This document shows, in pieces, positions 46,538 through 55,821 of a stretch of DNA of 64,000 nucleotides; the stretch's first letter is position 1, and every line of letters begins with the position of its first letter. Below the pieces are notes generated by a model. The model worked only from the letters and a program-made list of their open reading frames with translations. It was not told the origin of the DNA and made no database searches. Both the position numbers and the translations under genes were made by a program. Source of the DNA: Flavobacterium gelidicaeli (GTDB taxonomy: Bacteria; Bacteroidota; Bacteroidia; Flavobacteriales; Flavobacteriaceae); contig NZ_JABSNK010000008.1 of assembly GCF_013294005.1 (NCBI RefSeq), forward strand, positions 124,001 to 188,000, given 5' to 3'.

Positions 46538-48148
46538 TTAATTAGATTTTGTATAATAAATTTCAATCTTCAACCTTTTCTTGTCGTCAACAACAGGAGA
46601 AGAACCATATAAAACAACCCCTTGCGGACTCATTACTGATGCTTTAGCTACCTTTGAAATAGTAGTATTAGCTGTTTTCAAACTACTTGATGTAATAACA
46701 TTAATATCTTGAGTTACCACCAAACCTAATTTAACATTAGTTGAATCAGAGTTCTTAACAAGGTTTCGTATTTGATTTGTAATTCTTATTTTATAATAAT
46801 TATCAGTCGCTGATTCTGTATTCAAAATACCGTCATATATCAACTTTCCATTTTGAGACGTTGTACCTGTAGTAGGGTCAAAACCATAATCTACAATTGC
46901 GCTACTATTATTTAAATCATAAAGATAAACTCTGTTTACTTTATTTTCATTTGCAATAGCATCATCAACATGGAAAACTAGATTTGCTTCATTAATCAAC
47001 CAACCATTAGCTCTAATTAAATCTATTTCATCTGCAACACCATTAGGAGCTCCAGTCTTACCATCAACTCCATAAAGATCTTTACCAAAAAGTTCTATAA
47101 CAGCCATTGAACCTTCTCCTCCTTTTAAATACAACTTGTCATCACCAACTGTTTTATTAATATTACTAACTGATGTAGCATTAGTATAACTAGCCTTACT
47201 GTTACTTTCCTGCAATAAACTCACCGTATTACCGGTAAGATTAAGCACAATAGATTTATCTACCCTAGTCTCATCAGTCGCAGAGGTGTTTTCTTTATAA
47301 TTAACCGTAATTTTACCTTTTGTAAAATCAAGAACAGCTAAACTTGAAGGACTCGATCCTGATTTTTCTACTTTAAAATACAAACCTCTAAAATATTCTC
47401 TAAAAACATCATTAGTAGCTAATTTACCGCTAGCGATAGCATCCATTATTTTTGTTTTAAAGAAAGTAGTATTAAGATTTAAACGCATTCCAGGAGCTTC
47501 TCTTGTAACAACTTCTACACCATCTTTAGTTTCTGATTTTTTATATTGAGCAGCACTAAATACGAACTCATCATTTTCACTTGTGATTCCGGAATCATTC
47601 AACCTTGTCCCAACTTTAGCAACATCAAAAGCAGCATTTTCGTTCGTATAATATTTTTGTACTTCACTAAGACTTGTCGTAGGATCTAAGGTTCTCATAA
47701 AATAACCAGATTCATAAACACTTAGTTTTATTTTACCATCACTTGGCCCATAGATAGAAGATAGCTCATAAGTTCCATCACCACTAGATGCATCAGTTGA
47801 AACTAAAGTACTTGTATAAGGAATCGTTAATACCACACTCTCAATAACAGGATTGACGCCTAGCGTAGGATTTGGACTAGCTAAAGAAATTTGCGTAGCA
47901 AAATTTGCAATATTAGTACCAAAAGCTTCTGTTTCATAAATACCTAAAGCATTTACAGCAAGGTTTTGAGACTCTACTGGGCTCACTTTTTGATTATAAG
48001 CAACCACACTTGCGGTATACTTATCAAAACCAAAATGATTATCACCTATCAATCCGTCACCAATAGAATTATAATCTTTATCACAAGAATATGAAAACAC
48101 GACTAAAACTGCTAGAAGAATTTTCTTAAAAAAAGAATTATTGAACAT
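46538..48148 (-). CDS. DUF4270 family lipoprotein
   Basis: 536 residues. Lipoprotein signal with Cys22 (VVFSYSC) followed by DKDYNSIGDGLIGDN, the hallmark opening of DUF4270 proteins, then a long beta-rich region (NLVFHVDDAI near the middle, SPQGVVLYGSSP near the end). Function unknown; members are outer-membrane-associated in Bacteroidota. The gene order glycogen synthase - DUF4270 - glmS is conserved in flavobacteria, so a role in cell-envelope or exopolysaccharide metabolism is possible. Spacing is 21 bases to the upstream gene and six to glmS. Confidence 0.85.
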   Translation of the reverse strand: MFNNSFFKKILLAVLVVFSYSCDKDYNSIGDGLIGDNHFGFDKYTASVVAYNQKVSPVESQNLAVNALGIYETEAFGTNIANFATQISLASPNPTLGVNPVIESVVLTIPYTSTLVSTDASSGDGTYELSSIYGPSDGKIKLSVYESGYFMRTLDPTTSLSEVQKYYTNENAAFDVAKVGTRLNDSGITSENDEFVFSAAQYKKSETKDGVEVVTREAPGMRLNLNTTFFKTKIMDAIASGKLATNDVFREYFRGLYFKVEKSGSSPSSLAVLDFTKGKITVNYKENTSATDETRVDKSIVLNLTGNTVSLLQESNSKASYTNATSVSNINKTVGDDKLYLKGGEGSMAVIELFGKDLYGVDGKTGAPNGVADEIDLIRANGWLINEANLVFHVDDAIANENKVNRVYLYDLNNSSAIVDYGFDPTTGTTSQNGKLIYDGILNTESATDNYYKIRITNQIRNLVKNSDSTNVKLGLVVTQDINVITSSSLKTANTTISKVAKASVMSPQGVVLYGSSPVVDDKKRLKIEIYYTKSN

Positions 48149-48169
48149 ATAATAATAAATATTTAAATT

Positions 48170-48976
48170 TTACAACGCTTCGTTATTATAAAAATTGCTA
48201 TACGCTTCTGCGAAAGCATCTTTAGCGACGAAAGGTAAAAAAGGTTTTCCTGAAGATTCTATATATTTTGTTAAACTTGGAGAAAGCCCTTCTGAAGCAA
48301 TAATTACCCCATCAGAATGGTCTATGGTTGCTTTTATTATACTCTCATAATCTGGATTTTTCAATCCTTCAATAGCGTCTAATGGCACACCGTCAAGTTG
48401 TATTTTATTAATCATTTCAGCATCTAAAGTACCTTCAAAAGATTGACTATAAACTGATGTTATGATTTTTGTATCGGAAAATAAAGCTTCATTTTTATAA
48501 TAATGCTTCATGTAAATAGGCAACATCGCAGCCATCCAACCATGAACATGAATAATATCAGGAACCCAATTCAGTTTCTTAACTGTTTCAACCACTCCTT
48601 TAGCAAAAAAGATCGCACGCTCATCATTATCAGCATACATCACCCCTTCTTCATCAGCAAAAGTTGCTTTACGCTTAAAATATTCATCATTATCGATAAA
48701 GTAAACTTGAATGCGCTCTTTTGGGATTGATGCCACTTTAATAATTAAAGGCATATCCAAATCGTTCACTACCAAATTCATACCTGAAAGCCTAATCACT
48801 TCATGTAATTGATGTCTTCTCTCATTTATATTTCCATATCTTGGCATGAAAATCCTTATTTGTCCTCCCTGATCATTAACCATCTTGGGTACATCATAAG
48901 ACATTAAAGAAACTTCATTTTCAGCTAAATAAGGCACCACTTCAGATGATACGTATAATATCCTCTTATCTTTCAT
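48170..48976 (-). CDS. Glycogen/starch synthase-like glycosyltransferase (catalytic N-domain only)
   Basis: 268 residues, about half of a standard GlgA (about 480). It matches only the N-terminal GT5 domain: ILYVSSEVVPYLAENEVSLM instead of the usual EVaPfaKtGGLgDV, IRIFMPRYGNI, YFIDNDEYF, DIIHVHGWMAAMLPIYMKHY and KIITSVYSQSFEG. The C-terminal GT-B half that binds ADP-glucose is missing, and the ADP-glucose lysine motif (KTGG) is replaced by AENE. This short form is usual in Bacteroidota. Catalysis is therefore doubtful; a binding or regulatory role is possible. First gene of the unit leading to glmS; promoter at 49015. Confidence 0.85.
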   Translation of the reverse strand: MKDKRILYVSSEVVPYLAENEVSLMSYDVPKMVNDQGGQIRIFMPRYGNINERRHQLHEVIRLSGMNLVVNDLDMPLIIKVASIPKERIQVYFIDNDEYFKRKATFADEEGVMYADNDERAIFFAKGVVETVKKLNWVPDIIHVHGWMAAMLPIYMKHYYKNEALFSDTKIITSVYSQSFEGTLDAEMINKIQLDGVPLDAIEGLKNPDYESIIKATIDHSDGVIIASEGLSPSLTKYIESSGKPFLPFVAKDAFAEAYSNFYNNEAL

Positions 48977-49014
48977 ATTGTAATTTGCTTAGTTTATTGG
49001 TAATAAAAACCACG

Positions 49015-49022
49015 CAAAATTA
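49015..49022 (-). promoter_or_regulatory. -7 box of the glycogen synthase - DUF4270 - glmS unit
   Basis: TAATTTTG on the minus strand, about 39 bases before the start at 48976; divergent from the panC promoter. Confidence 0.55.
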
Positions 49023-49053
49023 CAAAAATTTATGCAGTTATTAACTAATATAT

Positions 49054-49061
49054 TATGTTTG
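49054..49061 (+). promoter_or_regulatory. -7 box of panC
   Basis: TATGTTTG. It covers the in-frame ATG at 49055, so the panC start must be the ATG at 49085. Confidence 0.5.
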
Positions 49062-49084
49062 CATATAATTTAAATAAAATAACG

Positions 49085-49933
49085 ATGCATATTTTCAATG
49101 GAAAGGCCGATTTAATAGCACATTTGACCGCTATTAATACCAGTAATTCTACTATTGGTTTTGTTCCAACTATGGGTGCAATTCACAAAGGACACCTATC
49201 TTTACTGCAACAATCACTTTCAGAAAACGATACTACTGTAATCAGCATTTTTGTAAATCCCACGCAATTTAACAACCCCGAAGATTTACTAAAATACCCC
49301 AGAACTCTTGAAGAAGATGTACAGAAAATAGCCACTTTAAATAAAACAATTCTAGTATACGCTCCTACAGTGGCAGATATTTATGACAAAAAAATTAGCT
49401 CTGAAGAATTTAATTTTGATGGATTAGAGCACCAAATGGAAGGGAAGTTTAGACCTGGACATTGGGACGGCGTAGGAACTGTAGTAAAAAAACTATTTGA
49501 AATTGTTAATCCTACAAATGCTTATTTTGGAGAAAAAGACTTTCAGCAATTGCAAATTGTTAAGAAAATGGTCGAAAAAAACAAACTCTCCGTTAACGTA
49601 ATTGGATGCAGCATCTTTAGAGAGCCTTCAGGCCTAGCAATGAGTTCTCGAAATGAAAGATTAACAGCTGAACAAAGAGAGGAAGCTGCTTTTATTTACA
49701 AATTACTTCAAGAAACAAAAGAAAAGTTTCAAGAACACACAGCACAAGAAGTAACAAAATGGGTGACCGATAACTTTGCTGATAAACCTTCGTTTGATTT
49801 AGAATATTTTCAAATAGCCGAAGAGGATAGCCTTTTACCTTGTGAAACAAAAATAGAAACAAAAAAATACCGTGCTTTCATTGCTGTTTTTATGAATAAA
49901 GTCAGATTGATCGATACGATTTCATTAAATTAA
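49085..49933 (+). CDS. panC: Pantothenate synthetase
   Basis: 282 residues from the ATG at 49085 ([14 protein letters not shown]), the normal PanC length. It joins pantoate and beta-alanine with ATP. Visible: [17 protein letters not shown] (HIGH-type motif), [11 protein letters not shown] (as [11 protein letters not shown]), [24 protein letters not shown] and the [12 protein letters not shown] loop (KMSKS-like). The ATG ten codons upstream lies inside the -7 box. panD, which makes its beta-alanine substrate, follows 14 bases later. Confidence 0.96.
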   Translation: MHIFNGKADLIAHLTAINTSNSTIGFVPTMGAIHKGHLSLLQQSLSENDTTVISIFVNPTQFNNPEDLLKYPRTLEEDVQKIATLNKTILVYAPTVADIYDKKISSEEFNFDGLEHQMEGKFRPGHWDGVGTVVKKLFEIVNPTNAYFGEKDFQQLQIVKKMVEKNKLSVNVIGCSIFREPSGLAMSSRNERLTAEQREEAAFIYKLLQETKEKFQEHTAQEVTKWVTDNFADKPSFDLEYFQIAEEDSLLPCETKIETKKYRAFIAVFMNKVRLIDTISLN

Positions 49934-49935
49934 AT

Positions 49936-49943
49936 TACTTTTG
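49936..49943 (+). promoter_or_regulatory. -7 box of panD
   Basis: TACTTTTG directly after the panC stop, with its G five bases before the panD ATG. Gives panD its own near-leaderless transcript within the panCD pair. Confidence 0.5.
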
Positions 49944-49947
49944 TAGT

Positions 49948-50298
49948 ATGCAAATTCAAGTATTAAAATCAAAGATCCACAGAGTAAAAGTTACTGGAGC
50001 CGATTTAAATTATATCGGTAGTATTACTATAGACGAAAACCTTTTAGAAGCTTCAAATATTATTGAAGGTGAAAAAGTTGCTATTGTCAACATCAATAAC
50101 GGAGAACGTTTTGAAACTTACGCTATTAAAGGTGAAAGAAATTCTGGCGAAATAACACTTAATGGACCCGCAGCTAGAAAGGTTCAAAAAGATGATATTA
50201 TTATTATTATCGCTTACGCCACTTTAGAATTTGAAGAAGCAAAAACTTTCAAACCTTGGATAATTTTTCCAAATGAAAAAGACAACTCATTAACATAA
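49948..50298 (+). CDS. panD: Aspartate 1-decarboxylase proenzyme
   Basis: 116 residues. It decarboxylates aspartate to beta-alanine for pantothenate. The self-processing site is Gly24-Ser25 in [10 protein letters not shown], which yields the pyruvoyl cofactor, and [10 protein letters not shown] and [11 protein letters not shown] are the conserved later blocks. The length is slightly below E. coli PanD (126). It needs no PanZ-like partner visible here. It follows panC after 14 bases and has a -7 box in that gap, so it may be transcribed both with panC and alone. Confidence 0.96.
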   Translation: MQIQVLKSKIHRVKVTGADLNYIGSITIDENLLEASNIIEGEKVAIVNINNGERFETYAIKGERNSGEITLNGPAARKVQKDDIIIIIAYATLEFEEAKTFKPWIIFPNEKDNSLT

Positions 50299-50323
50299 AA
50301 TAGTTCTTAGAGAACATCCAATT

Positions 50324-50360
50324 ATCCCCATTAAAAAACTATTTTTGATGGGGATTTTTC
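50324..50360 (+). terminator. Terminator after panD
   Basis: Stem ATCCCCAT / ATGGGGAT with a 16-base loop and a T run, 25 bases past the panD stop. Confidence 0.6.
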
Positions 50361-50488
50361 AATAATCGTATTTCCAAACTATAAAGCAATACCTTAAATC
50401 CAAATTATAAAGACAACCAATATGTATTTCAAATAAAGTATTATATTGGTAGCCATTTACGTATTTTTTATTATCTAAAATCAAACCA

Positions 50489-51652
50489 ATGAAAAACTAT
50501 TTTCTATTACTATTCTTTTCTTTAACCGTGTTTTCTCAAAAAAAAGTTGAAGATTTTAAGTCTGTTAGCTTGAACGAAACAAGAGAAATTAGCATCACAC
50601 TTCCTGCATCTTACGAAAGCAACACAACAAAAGAATACCCATTATTAGTTTTACTAGATGGACAATACCTGCACGATCCTTTTTACGGTGCCATTAGCTA
50701 TGCCTCATATTGGGATGACTTACCTGAAATAATTATTGTTACCATAAATCAAAACAACAGCAAACAAAGGCAAGAAGACTGCGCTTTTGATGAAGCCGAT
50801 GGCTTACCTACAAAAAAAGCTACTGCCTTTTTCAATTTCATTAGCTATGAATTATTACCTTATATCGAAGGTAAATATAGAACCGCTCCTTTTAAAATTA
50901 TAGCAGGTCTTGATACTACAGCAGGTTTTATAAATGCTTTTTTATACAAAGACAATCCTATTTTTAATGCTTATATTTCCCTAAGCCCAGAACTAGCTAC
51001 TGAAATGGAATATTATGTTGCTGATAAATTAAAGGCGGTAAAAAAACCTATTTTTTACTATCAAGCATTAGCATCTGGCGACATCAAGCAAATGAAAGGT
51101 CCCATTCAAAAATTAAATGAGAACATAAAAAAAATAGAAAACCCTCTGCTTAATTATAAATATGATGAGTTTAATGCGTCACATTATTCTTTAGCACTTT
51201 ACGCGATTCCGAATGCTTTGTATCAAATATTTGATGTTTACAAACCCATTTCGTCAGCTGAATTCAATGACAAAATTGTAATTCTACAAGAAGGACACAC
51301 TGATTATTTGATTAACAAATACGATATCATCAACAATAAACTAGGATTAAAAATCCCAGTTAGAATTAATGATTTCAAAGCCATTGAAGCCGCAATCCTA
51401 AAAAACAATGCATACTGGGAGTTAGATAAATTAGCTGAAATAGCTGATAAAAATTACCCTAAATCAATGCTTTCATCTTATGAATTAGGTTTAATGTTCG
51501 AAAAAAAGGGTGACCAAAAAAGAGCTGCAAGGTATTACCAATTAGCTTCACAAATGGAACCTATTGGCGACCTGACAAAAGACATGATGATCGATAAATA
51601 TTACGATATAACACACCAAAAAGAAGAACCAGATGGCAAAAGTAAAAACTAG
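50489..51652 (+). CDS. Exported esterase-like alpha/beta-hydrolase, probably inactive, with TPR-like tail
   Basis: 387 residues with a signal peptide (MKNYFLLLFFSLTVFSQ). Residues about 20-250 have the putative esterase (Esterase D / enterochelin-esterase-like) fold: REISITLPASY, YPLLVLLDGQYLHDP, and IYISLSPEL-like segment. The nucleophile elbow, normally G-x-S-x-G, reads IIAGLDTTAGF, so Asp142 replaces the serine; a histidine remains (ASHYSLA, His232). Residues about 310-375 form a TPR-like helical pair (YELGLMFEKKGDQKRAARYY). It may bind rather than hydrolyse. Its last 20 bases overlap the radA start. Confidence 0.75.
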   Translation: MKNYFLLLFFSLTVFSQKKVEDFKSVSLNETREISITLPASYESNTTKEYPLLVLLDGQYLHDPFYGAISYASYWDDLPEIIIVTINQNNSKQRQEDCAFDEADGLPTKKATAFFNFISYELLPYIEGKYRTAPFKIIAGLDTTAGFINAFLYKDNPIFNAYISLSPELATEMEYYVADKLKAVKKPIFYYQALASGDIKQMKGPIQKLNENIKKIENPLLNYKYDEFNASHYSLALYAIPNALYQIFDVYKPISSAEFNDKIVILQEGHTDYLINKYDIINNKLGLKIPVRINDFKAIEAAILKNNAYWELDKLAEIADKNYPKSMLSSYELGLMFEKKGDQKRAARYYQLASQMEPIGDLTKDMMIDKYYDITHQKEEPDGKSKN

Positions 51653-52994
51653 TTTTTTTTGTCAAAGTTGTGGCGCCCAATATGCAAAATGGCAGGGCCA
51701 ATGTAACTCCTGTAAAGAATGGAACACTATTGCCGAAGAAATAATTCAAAAAGAAGAAAAAGTTGCTTGGAAAACTGAATCTACAGCACAAAGTAAAGCG
51801 CCAAAACCGCTAAGAATAAATGAAATTGATGCTACTCAGGAAATCCGAATGGATACTACTGATGCAGAATTGAATCGTGTTTTAGGTGGCGGAATTGTTC
51901 CTGGATCATTAACGCTTCTAGGGGGTGAGCCTGGTATTGGTAAGAGTACTTTACTATTGCAAGTCTCTTTAAAATTACCCTATAAAACGTTATATGTTTC
52001 GGGTGAAGAAAGTCAGAAACAAATAAAAATGCGCGCCGAAAGGATTACGCCTACCAGCGACAATTGTTACATTCTTACTGAAACAAAGACACAAAATATC
52101 TTCAAGCAAATTGAAGCGATCCAGCCTGAAATTGTAATTATAGATTCAATCCAAACATTACATACTGATTATATTGAATCGACTGCGGGAAGCATTTCTC
52201 AAATTAGAGAAACCACTGCTGAACTAATTAAATTTGCTAAAGAAACAAACATTCCGGTAATTCTAATTGGTCACATTACTAAAGATGGAAATATCGCTGG
52301 TCCAAAAATTTTGGAACACATGGTGGATACCGTATTGCAATTTGAAGGTGATAGGAATCATGTTTATCGAATATTACGCTCGTTAAAAAATCGTTTTGGC
52401 TCCACAGCCGAAATTGGAATTTACGAAATGCTTGGCAGCGGATTAAGAGAGGTCTCCAACCCTTCAGAAATATTAATATCGCACAAAGACGAAGAACTTT
52501 CTGGAACAGCAATTGCAACAACTTTAGAAGGCATGCGCCCATTAATGATTGAAATACAATCCTTAGTAAGCACTGCAGTTTACGGAACACCACAACGAAG
52601 TACCACAGGTTACAATGCCAAAAGATTGAATATGATTCTAGCTGTTCTCGAAAAAAGGGCTGGTTTTAGGCTTGGCGCCAAAGATGTCTTTCTAAACGTA
52701 ACCGGCGGAATATCAGTAGACGATCCTGCGATCGATTTAGCAGTTGTTGCAGCTATTTTATCCTCTAATGAAGATATTCCTGTAAATAAAGATTTTTGCT
52801 TTGCCGGAGAGGTAGGTTTATCTGGTGAAATTCGCCCTGTTAATAGAGTGGATCAACGCATTCAAGAAGCAGAAAAACTAGGTTTCTCTACCATTTTTGT
52901 TTCTAAATACAATAAAATCGCATTAAAAAACCCAGGTATAAAAATTCAACTAGTTACTAAGATTGAAGACATAGCAAGCATGCTTTTTGGGTAG
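51633..52994 (+). CDS. radA: DNA repair protein RadA
   Basis: 453 residues, standard length. Zinc finger at residues 10-27 (C10-x2-C13 and C24-x2-C27 around GAQYAKWQGQ). Walker A is GGEPGIGKST and the RadA-specific KNRFGST motif is present. The C-terminal part is the Lon-protease-like domain (GGISVDDPAIDLAV, EVGLSGEIRPV). It is a hexameric helicase that aids branch migration in recombination. The start overlaps the 3' end of the esterase-like gene by 20 bases, so it depends on translation or transcription of that gene. Confidence 0.96.
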   Translation: MAKVKTSFFCQSCGAQYAKWQGQCNSCKEWNTIAEEIIQKEEKVAWKTESTAQSKAPKPLRINEIDATQEIRMDTTDAELNRVLGGGIVPGSLTLLGGEPGIGKSTLLLQVSLKLPYKTLYVSGEESQKQIKMRAERITPTSDNCYILTETKTQNIFKQIEAIQPEIVIIDSIQTLHTDYIESTAGSISQIRETTAELIKFAKETNIPVILIGHITKDGNIAGPKILEHMVDTVLQFEGDRNHVYRILRSLKNRFGSTAEIGIYEMLGSGLREVSNPSEILISHKDEELSGTAIATTLEGMRPLMIEIQSLVSTAVYGTPQRSTTGYNAKRLNMILAVLEKRAGFRLGAKDVFLNVTGGISVDDPAIDLAVVAAILSSNEDIPVNKDFCFAGEVGLSGEIRPVNRVDQRIQEAEKLGFSTIFVSKYNKIALKNPGIKIQLVTKIEDIASMLFG

Positions 52995-53118
52995 TAACCC
53001 TATGGAAAAAAATAAAAAAACAGCTGACTATTTAAGATTTAATTCACTGATTTTCAATACTATTTTCGTAATTTTATATCAAAACTATAATATAGTACTA
53101 ATTTAAAAAAATTACAAG

Positions 53119-53529
53119 ATGAAGAAGCAAACTGGTATATGGATTGACTCTAGAAAAGCAATCATTGTAACTTTAAATAATGGTAAAGAAACTGTAACGG
53201 AAATTGAATCTGATTTAGAGAACCGAATCTATCACGATAAAGAAGGTGACAAAGGAAGTTTTATTGGTCATCAACATATTGACTCTCAAAATACATTTGA
53301 CGAAAGACGAAAACACGAGATTAATAACTATTTTAAAGGAATCATTGCAAAAATAAACGATACCGATGAACTTTATATTTTTGGCCCTGCAGAAACAAAA
53401 ACTAAGTTAGAACATAAAATTAATATTGAAAAATCAACTTTACCCAGCAAATTAAAATTAGTAGAAACTTCAGACAGTATGACTTCCAACCAAATTGTTG
53501 CTAAAGTAAAAAAGTTTTTCGCACAATAA
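53119..53529 (+). CDS. Conserved cytoplasmic protein, possibly eRF1-fold (baeRF-like)
   Basis: 136 residues, charged and soluble. The opening KQTGIWIDSRKAIIVTL and the later block DELYIFGPAETKTKLEHKI resemble small bacterial proteins with an eRF1-domain-3-like fold (sometimes labelled translational machinery or host-attachment proteins), which have WIDHR.A.V near the start and a GP...K..L segment near residue 95. The likeness is from memory and modest. A histidine- and Asp-rich middle (HDKEGDKGSFIGHQHID) may bind metal. Single gene with a terminator at 53565. Confidence 0.6.
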   Translation: MKKQTGIWIDSRKAIIVTLNNGKETVTEIESDLENRIYHDKEGDKGSFIGHQHIDSQNTFDERRKHEINNYFKGIIAKINDTDELYIFGPAETKTKLEHKINIEKSTLPSKLKLVETSDSMTSNQIVAKVKKFFAQ

Positions 53530-53564
53530 AATAGCCAATTAATCTCTTTTTAATCACATACTTT

Positions 53565-53597
53565 AAAACTACGACCTAATCCTTGTAGTTTTTTTAT
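53565..53597 (+). terminator. Terminator after the 136-residue protein gene
   Basis: Stem AAAACTAC / GTAGTTTT, loop GACCTAATCCTT, then a T run. Confidence 0.65.
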
Positions 53598-53733
53598 GCC
53601 TTGTAAATAAACTAAACATTATATTTTTTCACAATAACAAAATATATTCCCCACTATTCAGTTAAATTTGTTTGCGTAATGCAGTAATTAAATCAAGGAA
53701 GCATTTAAGTCATTGCTAAACGCAACACGATTA

Positions 53734-55695
53734 ATGAAAAATAAAAAACGTAAAATAAAAATTAGCTTAACAATTCTTGTACTAATGCTATTAGCATTAT
53801 TTACAGGCTTTATCATTTTTAGAGACACACTACTTCAGCAGGCCATACAAAAGGTTTCCAGTAAATTGGATCAAAAATACAACAGTAAATTCACCGTAGA
53901 AAAAGCCGAATTCAATGGGCTTACTGGAATAAAACTAACTAAAATCACATTAGTTCCTAAAGATGCTGATACCCTTTTTGATATTCAAAAAATGGAAACA
54001 AGCATAAACTTCTGGCATTTGTTCTCTGGCGACATTCAACTTGGCACCTTAAAAATAAACAATGGCTTAGTTCAACTTATACAAAAAGGAGACCGTAAAA
54101 ATTTCGCGGCTTTTTTAAAAAAAGATAGTAGTGAAGTGGCTACAAATGATAAAAGAGATTATGCTGTCTTTGCTTACCGCATTATCTCCAAAGTACTGAA
54201 TTTGATTCCCACCGACATGAAAATCGAGAATCTAAAGTTTAAAATAGACGATAACGGCAAGAAAGCATTTATTGATATTCAAGATTTAGTTTTGGCAAAC
54301 TCAAATATGGAAACAGCTATTAATGTTCAAACAAATACTTTTTCACAACGCTGGAAAATAAAAGGCTTCGCTGATCCTCGAAATAAAAAAGCTGATCTGC
54401 GTTTTTTTAACAGGGATACTGGCGCTATTAAAGTGCCTTATTTTGATGAACGTTACAATTTAATAGCAAGTTTCGACTCCATTAGACTGAATATTGAAAA
54501 CATTGACCGTAGTGGTAACGAATTGCATATTGACGGCTTTACATCAATAGTGAATTTAAAGATTAATCATCCTAAAATTGCTGCGAAAGATGTGGTCATC
54601 AAGAACGCACGATTGGATTACCGTTTATTATTAGGCTCTGATTTTGTTGCGGTAGATAGCAATTCAACAGCTCAGTTTAATTCGATTAAATTCCGTCCAT
54701 ACTTGTCTTATGAAACTGAGTCTGATACGATTTACAAGCTCAAAGTTAACATTCCCAAAATGAAAGCGCAAGATTTCATCAATTCACTTCCTGATGGATT
54801 ATTTACCCATTTTCAAGGAATGGAAGCTGAGGGTAATTTTGATTACAAGCTTGATTTTAAATTCAATAAAAACAAACCTGATCAATTAGTCTTTGACAGT
54901 AACATTAATAAAGAAAATCTAAAAATAACTAAATACGGAGAAGCTAATTTGAACAAACTCAACGGCGAGTTTATCTATAGAGCAATCATAAAAGAGGTAT
55001 TGCAACGTCCTATTTTAGTTGGTAATGCTAATGCAAATTATACGCCCATGAGCGCAATTTCGCCTTATCTTAAAAAGTGTGTTTTAACTACCGAAGACCC
55101 TTCATTCTTCTCGCATCACGGGTTTATAAATGAAGCATTTAAACAATCTATTGTCAAGAACATTAAAACTAAAAAATTCGCTCGCGGTGCCAGCACCATA
55201 AGCATGCAATTAATTAAAAATGTTTTTTTAACTCGAGAAAAAACAGTCTCTAGAAAGTTAGAGGAAATTCTATTAGTTTACATTTTAGAAAATAACAGAA
55301 TCGTTAGTAAAGAACGCATGCTCGAAGTGTACTTTAATATTATTGAATGGGGGCCTAATGTTTACGGAATAGGAGAAGCTAGTAAATTTTATTTTCAAAA
55401 AAAACCCGATCAATTAAACTTTAATGAATGCTTGTACCTTGCACGAATTATTCCAAGCCCAAAAAAATTCATGTACCAGTTTAATGATCAAGGAAAACTA
55501 AAAGAGTTTGCTGCGCAGCAAGAACGTTTCCTAACGAACATTATGCTTAAAAGAGGCTTATTAGCTATTGATGACACCATTTATAAATCATTACCGCTAT
55601 TTATTTCTGGCCCAGCTAGATCTTATCTTCGCATTAAAGCTCAAGATACTGTTGCTGTAGATTCTGTAAAAGTAAGTGATGAATTTGATTTTTAG
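53734..55695 (+). CDS. Membrane-anchored GT51 transglycosylase with AsmA-like N-terminal region
   Basis: 653 residues from the ATG at 53734; the frame opens with a TTG at 53713. One N-terminal membrane segment (about 9-29) is followed by ~400 residues of AsmA/DUF748-like beta-rich repeats (KITLVPKDADTLFDIQKMET, LKINNGLVQLIQKGDRKNF). The C-terminal ~190 residues are a GT51 glycosyltransferase: TTEDPSFFSHHG with the catalytic Glu (residue 454), RGASTISMQLIKN and NIIEWGPNVYGIGEA. There is no transpeptidase domain. It should polymerise lipid II into glycan strands. This pairing differs from ordinary monofunctional MtgA (about 240 residues). Confidence 0.85.
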   Translation: MKNKKRKIKISLTILVLMLLALFTGFIIFRDTLLQQAIQKVSSKLDQKYNSKFTVEKAEFNGLTGIKLTKITLVPKDADTLFDIQKMETSINFWHLFSGDIQLGTLKINNGLVQLIQKGDRKNFAAFLKKDSSEVATNDKRDYAVFAYRIISKVLNLIPTDMKIENLKFKIDDNGKKAFIDIQDLVLANSNMETAINVQTNTFSQRWKIKGFADPRNKKADLRFFNRDTGAIKVPYFDERYNLIASFDSIRLNIENIDRSGNELHIDGFTSIVNLKINHPKIAAKDVVIKNARLDYRLLLGSDFVAVDSNSTAQFNSIKFRPYLSYETESDTIYKLKVNIPKMKAQDFINSLPDGLFTHFQGMEAEGNFDYKLDFKFNKNKPDQLVFDSNINKENLKITKYGEANLNKLNGEFIYRAIIKEVLQRPILVGNANANYTPMSAISPYLKKCVLTTEDPSFFSHHGFINEAFKQSIVKNIKTKKFARGASTISMQLIKNVFLTREKTVSRKLEEILLVYILENNRIVSKERMLEVYFNIIEWGPNVYGIGEASKFYFQKKPDQLNFNECLYLARIIPSPKKFMYQFNDQGKLKEFAAQQERFLTNIMLKRGLLAIDDTIYKSLPLFISGPARSYLRIKAQDTVAVDSVKVSDEFDF

Positions 55696-55758
55696 ACCCA
55701 ATGAATTACTGATTTTTATTTAAAACTAAATACATACTAGTTTAAAAAATTTGCTATA

Positions 55759-55804
55759 AAAAAAGTGTTCCATTTTCAAAACATGAAAACGGAACACTTT
55801 TTTA
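55759..55804. terminator. Bidirectional terminator between the GT51 gene and the aldo/keto reductase
   Basis: Stem AAAAAAGTGTTCC(A)TTTTCA / TGAAAACGGAACACTTTTTT with one mismatch, loop AAAACA, between convergent genes. Confidence 0.8.
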
Positions 55805-55821
55805 TTTAAAAATTCTTATAA

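Noticed and set aside
49055..49084. Upstream ATG as panC start
   Set aside because: The codon is part of the TATGTTTG -7 box; PanC proteins begin at the MHIF... position.
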